The notes below the pieces were generated by a model, which saw only the letters and a program-made list of their open reading frames with translations, was not told the DNA's origin and made no database searches. 6,541 bases of DNA from Eubacteriales bacterium (GTDB taxonomy: Bacteria; Bacillota; Clostridia; Peptostreptococcales; Anaerovoracaceae), in assembly GCA_028691625.1 (NCBI GenBank), contig JAQUYZ010000096.1:1-6541 (forward strand). Direction: 5' to 3'. The translations under genes and the position numbers were made by a program. Shown one piece after another: positions 1-6,242 of the stretch (position 1 is the stretch's first letter; every line of letters begins with the position of its first letter).

Positions 1-3000
1 GAGCGCCTTTCTCAGCAGTGCCACATAATTGCTGGCACGACAGCCGCCTCCGGTCTGTGACATGGCGATCGCAGTCCTGTTCAGATCATATCTCCTTGAT
101 TTCAGCGCGGAAATAATCTGCCCCAGTGATACAATTGTCGGATAGCAGGCATCATTGTTAATATACTTCAAGCCTTCTTCCACTGCATGCTTGTCGACGG
201 ACGGCAGCAGCTCCACCCGATACCCGCTGTGATTCAGCGCCGGCTCCAGAAACTGAAAATGGATCGGTGACATCTGCGGAATAATCAGGGTATAGTTCTT
301 TTTCATTCTCTGCGTAAAAATCCTCCGCTTGTACGGAATGTTTTCCATGCTGTGCCGGATATTGTTTCTCTCCCGTTCCTCCATCGCGGCTTTCAGGGAC
401 CGGATCCTGATCTTGGCAGCGCCAAGATTGGACCCTTCATCTATTTTCAGCACCGTATAGAGCTTGTTCTTATTCTTCAGGATCTCTTCAACCTGATCTG
501 TTGTAACGGCGTCCAGCCCGCAGCCGAAAGAATTGAGCTGCACCAGCTCAATATCATTATTCCTGCCGGCAACCTCAGCCGCGCGATACAGCCTGGAATG
601 GTACATCCACTGATCCAACACGCGGATGGGCCGCAGCAGCGTTGTAAAATGAGCGACCGAATCCTCGGTTAAGACAGCCATACCAAAGGAATTGATCAGC
701 TGATCGATCCCGTGGTTGATTTCCGGATCCAGATGATAAGGTCTTCCGGCCAGGATCACCGCCTTTTTGTTGTTGTCCTTGATATATTTCACTGCGTAGG
801 CACCGTTCTTCTTGATGTCGTCCTTGAATCGCTTGTCTTCCTTCCGTCCTGCTTTCACTGCCTTGCTGACCTCATTGAAGCCGATATGCAGCGGCCTCAT
901 CATTTCATACAGCTGGCGGGTCAGTCTGACGTCGTCATCATAGGGCAAAAACGGATGGCTGAATAACACATCCTCCTCTGCGATGACATCATCCATATTA
1001 TTGGCGATTACTTCGGGATAAGTGGCTACAATTGGGCAATTGTAATGATTCGGAGCAGTTTGGTCCTCTACCATCTCGAAATTAATGCATGGATAAAATA
1101 TCCATTTAATACCGTTGTTAATCAGCCACTTTATATGTCCGTGAACAAGCTTGGCCGGATAACATGCGGTGTCCGAGGATATGGTCTCCATTCCCATTTC
1201 ATAGATTTCTTTTGAAGACACCGGGGATAATACGACCCGGAATCCCAGCTTTGTAAAGAAGGTAAACCAGAACGGGTAATTTTCATGCATATTAAGAACG
1301 CGCGGAATCCCCACCGTACCACGGGATGCGTATGCCTCATCAAGGGGTTCATAGGAAAAGAGGCGTTTATATTTATAATCAAAGAGATTGGGAAGCAGTT
1401 CTCCTTTTTTCTCCAGTCCTGCTCCCTTTTCACAGCGGTTGCCTGTGATAAATCTGCCTCCGTCATTGAACTTATTGATCGTCAAAAGACAGCTGTTCTG
1501 GCAGCCATTACACCGTGTATGGGCATTTGTTACCGTAAAGCAATCCATTGCGGACGGTTTGATGATACCTGAATCCGTACCCTCGACATAGTTTTCCCTG
1601 GCAATGATCGCAGAGCCGTAAGCCCCCATGATCCCTGCAATATCAGGCCGGACAACTGTTCTGCCCATGATCCGTTCGATACTTCTCAGAATGGAATCAT
1701 TCAGGAACGTTCCTCCCTGAACCACAATCTTATTGCCTGCTTCGTCGGTATCACGGAGTTTGATTACCTTATAAAGTGCATTTTTGATAACAGAATGGGA
1801 AAGTCCGGCGGAAATGTCGCCAATGGAGGCTCCTTCCTTCTGGGCCTGCTTTACCTTTGAATTCATGAATACGGTGCACCGGGTACCAAGGTCAACAGGC
1901 TTCTCTGCGAAAAGACCTTCCTTTGCAAAGGCTTCCACGCTCATATTCACTGATTTGGAATAGGTTTCAATAAAAGAGCCACAGCCGGAAGAGCACGCTT
2001 CATTGAGCATGATATTATAGATGGCTCCGTCCTTTATCTTCATGCATTTCATATCCTGTCCGCCGATGTCCAAAATAAAATCAACGCCCGGCAGAAATTC
2101 CTCAGCCGCTTTATAGTGAGCCATCGTTTCGATTTCACCCATATCGATGTTGAAGGCTGCTTTAATCAGGCCTTCCCCGTAACCAGTTACCGTTGCATTT
2201 GCGATAAATGCGCCGTCGGGAAGCAAAGAATACAGCTCCTTCAGCATGACCATTGTGGCCTCCAAAGGTTTTCCCTCATTATTTCTATAAAAGGAATAGA
2301 GCAAATATTTCTCATCGTCGATCAATGCGGCCTTCGTCGTTGTGGAGCCGGCATCGATACCGAGAAATACCTTGCCCTTGGCCCGTTTGATGTCTCTTCT
2401 TTTTATTTTATCTTTATCGTGACGGCCTTTAAATATCTGAAATTCATTAAAGTCCTTGAATAGCGGCTCCATATGCTTCGTCTCGGAAAGCATGTTAAGA
2501 TCAGCCTTCTCGATCTTTGCGAGAATGCTTTCAATACTTACGGTTGCATGCTTATCCGACAGCATTGCAGCACCGATTGCCACATAATATTTGGAATCCT
2601 CAGGAAAGATGATTTGCTCCGGCTTAAGATCCAGCGTTTCAACAAATCGCGTTCTCAGTTCCGAAAGGAAGGACAGGGGTCCTCCAAGAAAAGCCACATT
2701 ACCGCGGATCGTCCTCCCGCAGGCAAGACCGCTGATGGTCTGGTTGACCACAGCCTGAAATATTGAAGCCGCCAGGTCTTCAATCTTTGCCCCTTCATTG
2801 ATCAGTGGCTGAATATCGGTCTTTGCAAAAACTCCGCATCTTGCAGCGATGGGATAGATCATAGAGTAGCTTTTCGCCGCCTCATTGAGGCCCTGGGCGT
2901 CAGTATTGAGGAGCACGGCCATCTGATCGATGAACGCGCCCGTACCGCCCGCACAGGTTCCGTTCATTCTCTGCTCAATGGTTGCTCCGTAAAATGTAAT

Positions 3001-3315
3001 TTTCGCGTCTTCGCCGCCGAGCTCGATGGCGACTTGTGTATCAGGAATCAGCGCCTCCACGGCGGTACTGCAGGCAATAACCTCCTGTTCGAAAGGAATA
3101 CCGAGTACCGTAGATAAAGAAAGCCCGCCAGAGCCTGTTATGGAAACCGTTGTCTGTATATCTTTATATGTATCATAGAGCTGCAGCATGAGCTCAGAAA
3201 CCTTTTCAAAGACATTTGACATATGTCTTTCGTATCTGCTGAACACGATTTTATTATCGCGATCCATCAGAACGAGCTTTACAGTTGTTGAACCAATATC
3301 AATCCCTAATTTCAT
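1..3315 (-). CDS. Acyl-CoA dehydratase activase-related protein, tandem activase domains plus DUF2229/COG3580-COG3581 (3' end beyond window)
   Basis: The frame is open for 1105 codons from ATG at 3315 to the left edge, with no stop or frameshift; the C-terminus is missing. Family members are around 1400 residues, so roughly 300 are absent. Domain 1 (residues ~1-255) is an HgdC/BadF-type ASKHA ATPase: DIGSTT at 5-10, ELGGEDAK, and cysteines C121 (NGTCAGGTGAF) and C160 (AARCGVF). Domain 2 (~315-570) repeats the fold: DAGSTT from 321, DIGGQDMK, C441 (NEACSSGCGSF) and C480 (GTRCTVF). In HgdC the equivalent cysteines, 39 apart, hold a [4Fe-4S] cluster at the dimer interface; both pairs here are also 39 apart. 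A cysteine segment follows (C602, C605, C609, C628). Next come DUF2229/COG3580 (~667-985: ACYPAKL, YPCINFE, GRPYH, FGCGLDAVTTDQ) and COG3581 (~990 onward: PQMSPIHF, NNDACYP, QTGGGCRASNY). By analogy it is a cytoplasmic ATP-driven low-potential electron-transfer protein. Its substrate is unknown; no dehydratase should be assumed. Confidence 0.95.
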   Translation of the reverse strand, partial: MKLGIDIGSTTVKLVLMDRDNKIVFSRYERHMSNVFEKVSELMLQLYDTYKDIQTTVSITGSGGLSLSTVLGIPFEQEVIACSTAVEALIPDTQVAIELGGEDAKITFYGATIEQRMNGTCAGGTGAFIDQMAVLLNTDAQGLNEAAKSYSMIYPIAARCGVFAKTDIQPLINEGAKIEDLAASIFQAVVNQTISGLACGRTIRGNVAFLGGPLSFLSELRTRFVETLDLKPEQIIFPEDSKYYVAIGAAMLSDKHATVSIESILAKIEKADLNMLSETKHMEPLFKDFNEFQIFKGRHDKDKIKRRDIKRAKGKVFLGIDAGSTTTKAALIDDEKYLLYSFYRNNEGKPLEATMVMLKELYSLLPDGAFIANATVTGYGEGLIKAAFNIDMGEIETMAHYKAAEEFLPGVDFILDIGGQDMKCMKIKDGAIYNIMLNEACSSGCGSFIETYSKSVNMSVEAFAKEGLFAEKPVDLGTRCTVFMNSKVKQAQKEGASIGDISAGLSHSVIKNALYKVIKLRDTDEAGNKIVVQGGTFLNDSILRSIERIMGRTVVRPDIAGIMGAYGSAIIARENYVEGTDSGIIKPSAMDCFTVTNAHTRCNGCQNSCLLTINKFNDGGRFITGNRCEKGAGLEKKGELLPNLFDYKYKRLFSYEPLDEAYASRGTVGIPRVLNMHENYPFWFTFFTKLGFRVVLSPVSSKEIYEMGMETISSDTACYPAKLVHGHIKWLINNGIKWIFYPCINFEMVEDQTAPNHYNCPIVATYPEVIANNMDDVIAEEDVLFSHPFLPYDDDVRLTRQLYEMMRPLHIGFNEVSKAVKAGRKEDKRFKDDIKKNGAYAVKYIKDNNKKAVILAGRPYHLDPEINHGIDQLINSFGMAVLTEDSVAHFTTLLRPIRVLDQWMYHSRLYRAAEVAGRNNDIELVQLNSFGCGLDAVTTDQVEEILKNKNKLYTVLKIDEGSNLGAAKIRIRSLKAAMEERERNNIRHSMENIPYKRRIFTQRMKKNYTLIIPQMSPIHFQFLEPALNHSGYRVELLPSVDKHAVEEGLKYINNDACYPTIVSLGQIISALKSRRYDLNRTAIAMSQTGGGCRASNYVALLRKAL

Positions 3316-3329
3316 AGAATCGTCCGCAT

Positions 3330-3335
3330 CCTCCT
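3330..3335 (-). promoter_or_regulatory. Shine-Dalgarno AGGAGG of the activase-related gene, unusually far from the start
   Basis: The minus strand reads AGGAGG here, the only good Shine-Dalgarno upstream of ATG 3315. Fourteen bases separate it from the ATG, longer than the usual 6-10. No alternative in-frame ATG, GTG or TTG occurs between the start and the upstream in-frame stop TAA at 3349-3351, and the ATG is followed at once by the conserved MKLGIDIGSTT, so the start itself looks right. An out-of-frame ATG directly abuts the AGGAGG. Confidence 0.6.
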
Positions 3336-3386
3336 GCCTGAAAATGAGTTATTCTTCTGCTGATCTGACTTGTTCGGCAGAAATTA

Positions 3387-3415
3387 ATTATACCATACCG
3401 GTCGATTAAAATCAA
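3387..3415 (-). promoter_or_regulatory. Sigma-A-type promoter for the activase-related gene
   Basis: On the minus strand a -35 box TTGATT (3410-3415, matching TTGA of the consensus) is followed by exactly 17 bases and a perfect -10 box TATAAT (3387-3392). Transcription would start near 3380, giving a leader of about 65 bases before ATG 3315. It faces away from the promoter of the cysteine-rich gene. Confidence 0.75.
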
Positions 3416-3420
3416 AAAAA

Positions 3421-3444
3421 AGAAGAAAGTCTGTTCTTTCTCTT
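3421..3444. repeat. Imperfect inverted repeat between the two divergent promoters
   Basis: GAAAG (3425-3429) and CTTTC (3436-3440) form a 5-bp perfect core around a 6-base centre. The pairing extends imperfectly outward with purine-rich AGAA on one side and TCTT on the other. It lies between the two outward-facing -35 boxes and touches that of the plus-strand gene. It could be an operator or a chance purine/pyrimidine tract. Read on the minus strand it is followed by a T-run, so a weak terminator is also possible. Confidence 0.3.
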
Positions 3445-3471
3445 CAAACGATGTGACTTTTCATATATAAT
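3443..3471 (+). promoter_or_regulatory. Sigma-A-type promoter for the cysteine-rich gene
   Basis: A perfect -10 box TATAAT (3466-3471) is preceded by 17 bases and a weaker -35 box TTCAAA (3443-3448, four of six consensus bases). The predicted transcription start near 3478 is only about three bases before ATG 3481, which implies a leaderless or nearly leaderless mRNA. Confidence 0.6.
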
Positions 3472-3480
3472 ACCCTTATT

Positions 3481-4053
3481 ATGAAAAGCATAATCAGAAA
3501 AAACACGTATCAAGCCATCTATCGGCTGTTAAACAGAGTAAGCCCCCTGCCCACAGACTGCGGGCAGCTTTGCTCTTCCGCCTGCTGCAATTGCGGCGGA
3601 GACGGCTGCAGCGAGGAAAGCCTTGATTTTGATATGGGGATCTATCTCCTGCCCGGAGAAGAGAAGTTGTTTACAAGAAAAGAAGACTGGTTGAAATGGA
3701 ATATAGAATATGCCGAAGATTATGAATTTCCGGCTTCCTGGTCAGGCAAGGTCTATTTTGTAAGATGCAAAACCCCTCCCCGCTGTCCAAGAGAAATGCG
3801 GCCGCTGCAGTGCCGTTTCTTTCCGCTGGCCCCTTATCTGACGGAAAATGGAGAGTTGAGACTCATCCTGTCAACTGCTGAGCTGCCGTATCAATGTCCT
3901 CTGATTGCTGAAAAGATACCCCTTCAGAATGATTTTGTCAAAGCGACCTATACGGTATGGAAGCATCTGATCCGAGATCCTCTGATCCGTGATCTGGTAG
4001 AAATGGATTCGAAAGTCATACGGAATAATAAAAAATGCACCGAAATCGTATAA
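3481..4053 (+). CDS. Cysteine-cluster protein (YkgJ-like), putative metal or Fe-S binding
   Basis: This 190-residue soluble protein has no signal peptide or membrane segment and 11 cysteines: 27, 31, 35, 36, 38, 43, 96, 102, 111, 139 and 186. The N-terminal group (DCGQLCSSACCNC) and the later MRPLQCRFFPL motif resemble the YkgJ/UPF0153 class of cysteine-cluster proteins, which are presumed to bind zinc or Fe-S but have no established reaction. ATG 3481 is the first possible start after the in-frame stop TGA at 3454-3456, and the next Met (52) lies beyond the first cysteine group, so the start is probably right although no Shine-Dalgarno precedes it. The gene is divergent from the activase-related gene and convergent with the SLH gene. 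Its last codons and stop lie inside a terminator hairpin. Coding status is secure; the metal-binding role is inferred. Confidence 0.9.
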   Translation: MKSIIRKNTYQAIYRLLNRVSPLPTDCGQLCSSACCNCGGDGCSEESLDFDMGIYLLPGEEKLFTRKEDWLKWNIEYAEDYEFPASWSGKVYFVRCKTPPRCPREMRPLQCRFFPLAPYLTENGELRLILSTAELPYQCPLIAEKIPLQNDFVKATYTVWKHLIRDPLIRDLVEMDSKVIRNNKKCTEIV

Positions 4054-4066
4054 TCGGTGCATTTTT
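4031..4066. terminator. Bidirectional intrinsic terminator between convergent genes
   Basis: AAAAATGCACCG (4031-4042) is the exact reverse complement of CGGTGCATTTTT (4055-4066). This makes a 12-bp stem, extendable by one A-T pair, around a loop of about 10-12 bases. On the plus strand the stem runs into a T-rich tract (to about 4075). On the minus strand it runs into TTTTTTATTATT. It can therefore end both the cysteine-rich gene and the SLH gene, whose stop codons lie 26 bp apart. The stop codon TAA of the cysteine-rich gene (4051-4053) is in the loop. Confidence 0.92.
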
Positions 4067-4079
4067 TGTTTTTTTCGTT

Positions 4080-6143
4080 CTATCTTACCTGCAGGGTATT
4101 GTAGATGATCATTGCTGCTTCTGCATTGGTTACCTGACTCATTCCGTTAAACCGTCCTTTTTTATCCCCCTGCATTACCTTTAAGCCATAGCAGATTGCT
4201 GCATACCCCTTGTACGAGTCGGTGACCCTATCCTTGAAAGGATTGATGAAGATTTCGGGATGCTCTGCTGCTTTTCCCTGTCCGAGAAATCTTACTGCAA
4301 ATTTAGCCGCATCCTGTCTTGACAACAGTGCTGCCGGAGCCTCTTCATTGTCCCTGATGATCTTATCGTTTACCATCATTTTGTAAAATTGTTCGTCATC
4401 ATAGTAGATCTGGATCGGTGAATACAGATATCTCAAAAAGCTCATCTGATTGATTTTTTGATTCGGATTGAACTTTTCCCCCTCGAGATAGTATCCGTTT
4501 TCCAGCAGTTTTTTAATTGTTGCTTCAGCCCAATGTCCTTTCACATCGGTGTATTCCGGCAGAGATGCGTCCTTGTAAGGCTTTCCGTCCCATCCAAGCC
4601 TGGAGCCGTTGACAGGATCAATGAGGAAATTCCCGACACTGTACGTGAAATCATATACCAATGCGATTTCCCCGTCCTTCACCTTTTTATACATCAGATC
4701 AAGTTTGCCGGATGTATTGACTGCGTCAAAAGCTTTCTCTTCTGAAATGACATCTTCAACCGACGGGAAGGTTACTCCATCGTACCAGCTGCAGTCATAA
4801 TGCGTGATCATGCCGCTGGCTTTATTCACAATCACAGTAAAGCCGTTGCCGATAAAATCGATGCCGTTTACCTGTCTGTAATAGTTGAAGCTGTATTCGA
4901 TGAGATTCTCATCAGATATTCCTCTGTAAAGTCTGTTGATCGGATTTTGATAGTATCTGGATTGTGCAAACTTTTCCGAAGCTGCTTTTTTCATGAAAGC
5001 TTCCGCTTTTTCCTTTGCCTTGGCTTCTGAAATCCCGGCTCTGCCCTTGCTGCTGTCGTCACTGTAAATGTAGAATGACGTTACTTCACCGGTTTTGGCG
5101 TTTACTACACCGTAAGCACCGTCAAATCCAACTTCCCATAGATATTTGTCCGGCTCAATATAATTTTTTGATAAGGATGCACTTAAGGTTTTCATGCTCG
5201 AGGTAATGCCGGGAGCCGTATTGCGCAGGATGCTTTCCGCTTTCTCTTTTGAAATCAGACCTGCAACACTCTCAACCGCTGCCAGTTCTTCTTTCGTCAG
5301 CGCATTTTCCGCTGCTGCCGAATCCATAGATTTGGCCATGCCTCCCATTCCGCCCTTGTCGCCATAGTTGATGTAATCGTTGTATAAAGGGACCGCTTCT
5401 CCGGTTTTTGCATCGATCACATTCCCCTCCGTATTGGTCCCGGAATAGCCCGGAAATATGGTCAAGATTTTTTTATTGTAGTCAAAGTGGGAATAATAGC
5501 TCAGCATTACCTTGATCTTTTCCATGTAAGCCTTTTGTGCTGCCTCAAGACCGATCACGCCTTCTTTGGGAGGAAGCTTAGAGAAATCTTCCCCCGCTCC
5601 CTGGCATGAGAATCCGATTACCTGTCCGGTGAATTTGTCGATCTCCACTTGAACCTCTGTGAAATAGACCATAACTTCATTTTTATAAAGCTTATATCGG
5701 TAATAATGCCTGTCTGTATTTGCGTCGTTCGTATCTTCCATCAATTTAAGATCTGCTGCGAGATCCGGTCTTGCTTTGGCAAGAAAAGCGGATGCAGTCT
5801 TCATCCCGGCATCTCTTGTGACCTTTCCAAGGCCTTCCTTCTGTTGATCGGAATAGATGTTATAGCTGATCAGATATCCCCCGTTTTCAACCGAAGCGGA
5901 AATGCCCGCGCTGTAATCCTCCTTGTTCCAATTCAGATACCAAACAGAAGCCTGCTTTCCATTTTCCTCATATTGGCTTGAGTTGTACTGAAAGTTGTTG
6001 TAGTCCGCTGGTATTGTGACCACATTTTTCACTTGTGTGATCGCCTTCTCCAAATCCTTGCTGTCTGTTTCTTCAGCGAAGGCAGGAATCGCGGAAGTCA
6101 GCACAAGACTGATTGCCACTAAAATACTAATTATTTTTTTCAC
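4080..6143 (-). CDS. Exported YcdB/YcdC-repeat protein with C-terminal SLH domains
   Basis: This is a 687-residue exported protein. Residues 1-23 form a Sec signal peptide (MKK, hydrophobic core, likely cut after AFA before EE). Two related units follow, at about 30-260 and 295-525. Each has a strand-rich segment ending in IYSD (96-99; 359-362), a helix, then strands ending in a TG/SG turn and a cysteine (C180; C451). They resemble YcdB/YcdC, PepSY-related domains of unknown function. A Gly/Met-rich linker (~261-275) separates them. The C-terminus has SLH repeats: 531-574 (YTDVKGHWAEATIKKL) and ~635-686 (FKDRVTDSYKGYAAICYGL), with a degenerate one between (~578-622). SLH domains normally bind pyruvylated secondary cell-wall polymer, so surface attachment is likely. 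The start is GTG at 6141-6143, with an in-frame TGA directly upstream and AGGAGG 10 bases away. No catalytic motif was recognised. Confidence 0.95.
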   Translation of the reverse strand: MKKIISILVAISLVLTSAIPAFAEETDSKDLEKAITQVKNVVTIPADYNNFQYNSSQYEENGKQASVWYLNWNKEDYSAGISASVENGGYLISYNIYSDQQKEGLGKVTRDAGMKTASAFLAKARPDLAADLKLMEDTNDANTDRHYYRYKLYKNEVMVYFTEVQVEIDKFTGQVIGFSCQGAGEDFSKLPPKEGVIGLEAAQKAYMEKIKVMLSYYSHFDYNKKILTIFPGYSGTNTEGNVIDAKTGEAVPLYNDYINYGDKGGMGGMAKSMDSAAAENALTKEELAAVESVAGLISKEKAESILRNTAPGITSSMKTLSASLSKNYIEPDKYLWEVGFDGAYGVVNAKTGEVTSFYIYSDDSSKGRAGISEAKAKEKAEAFMKKAASEKFAQSRYYQNPINRLYRGISDENLIEYSFNYYRQVNGIDFIGNGFTVIVNKASGMITHYDCSWYDGVTFPSVEDVISEEKAFDAVNTSGKLDLMYKKVKDGEIALVYDFTYSVGNFLIDPVNGSRLGWDGKPYKDASLPEYTDVKGHWAEATIKKLLENGYYLEGEKFNPNQKINQMSFLRYLYSPIQIYYDDEQFYKMMVNDKIIRDNEEAPAALLSRQDAAKFAVRFLGQGKAAEHPEIFINPFKDRVTDSYKGYAAICYGLKVMQGDKKGRFNGMSQVTNAEAAMIIYNTLQVR

Positions 6144-6153
6144 TCACACTCTA

Positions 6154-6159
6154 CCTCCT
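6154..6159 (-). promoter_or_regulatory. Strong Shine-Dalgarno supporting the GTG start of the SLH protein
   Basis: The minus strand reads AAAGGAGGT around these bases, a near-perfect anti-16S match, 10 bases before GTG 6143. An in-frame TGA lies directly upstream of that GTG. Another GTG nearer the site is followed at once by TGA. The GTG at 6141-6143 is therefore the start that leads into the signal peptide. Confidence 0.85.
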
Positions 6160-6171
6160 TTTATGTATTGC

Positions 6172-6199
6172 ATAATAGTAAGACGAAGTACGTTGGAAA
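6172..6199 (-). promoter_or_regulatory. Possible promoter of the SLH protein gene
   Basis: On the minus strand TTTCCA (6194-6199, four of six consensus bases) is followed by 16 bases and TATTAT (6172-6177, five of six). It lies between the exonuclease III stop and the SLH gene start and would give a short leader containing the strong Shine-Dalgarno. The -35 is weak, so this is tentative. Confidence 0.4.
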
Positions 6200-6237
6200 A
6201 AGTTCCCGACCTGAGATAAATAATCGGATCAAGGAAC
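6197..6237 (-). terminator. Possible weak terminator after exonuclease III
   Basis: On the minus strand, just after the exonuclease stop, GTTCC (6233-6237) can pair with GGAAC (6202-6206), with an inner CCGA/TCGG pairing (6224-6227 with 6206-6209; one base is shared, so not all pairs form together). TTTTT (6197-6201) follows. The stem is short and bulged and overlaps the proposed -35 box of the next gene. It could equally be a chance pairing. Confidence 0.3.
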
Positions 6238-6242
6238 CAACC

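Noticed and set aside
352..966. Two plus-strand open frames (352-672 and 712-966) opposite the activase gene
   Set aside because: They lie antisense to a continuous, motif-confirmed coding frame, lack Shine-Dalgarno sites and give no recognisable protein.
1131..1591. Overlapping open frames on both strands (1131-1466 minus; 1285-1572 and 1388-1591 plus)
   Set aside because: All are out-of-frame shadows of the activase-related gene, whose cysteine motifs run in one uninterrupted frame through this stretch.
2116..2766. Plus-strand open frames 2116-2463 and 2473-2766
   Set aside because: They are antisense to the second activase domain and the linker before it, with no start signals or known motifs.
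1..3315. Possible frameshift or gene split between the activase tandem and the DUF2229/COG3581 half
   Set aside because: Conserved cysteine codons checked from residue 121 to residue 1092 all fall in the same frame, so this is one continuous fused gene as usual for the family.
3188..3409. Plus-strand open frame across the start of the activase gene
   Set aside because: It overlaps the conserved N-terminus, the leader and the -10 box of the minus-strand gene and has no ribosome binding site.
3412..3444. Minus-strand intrinsic terminator in the divergent promoter region
   Set aside because: A T-run does follow the inverted repeat, but the perfect stem is only five base pairs and the T-run overlaps a good -35 box. 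I kept it as an inverted repeat only.
3871..4062. Minus-strand open frame within the cysteine-rich gene
   Set aside because: It starts inside the bidirectional terminator and is antisense to a well-supported gene.
4458..6219. Several plus-strand open frames opposite the SLH protein gene
   Set aside because: They mirror the signal peptide, YcdB-like and SLH coding sequence and show no protein-like features of their own.
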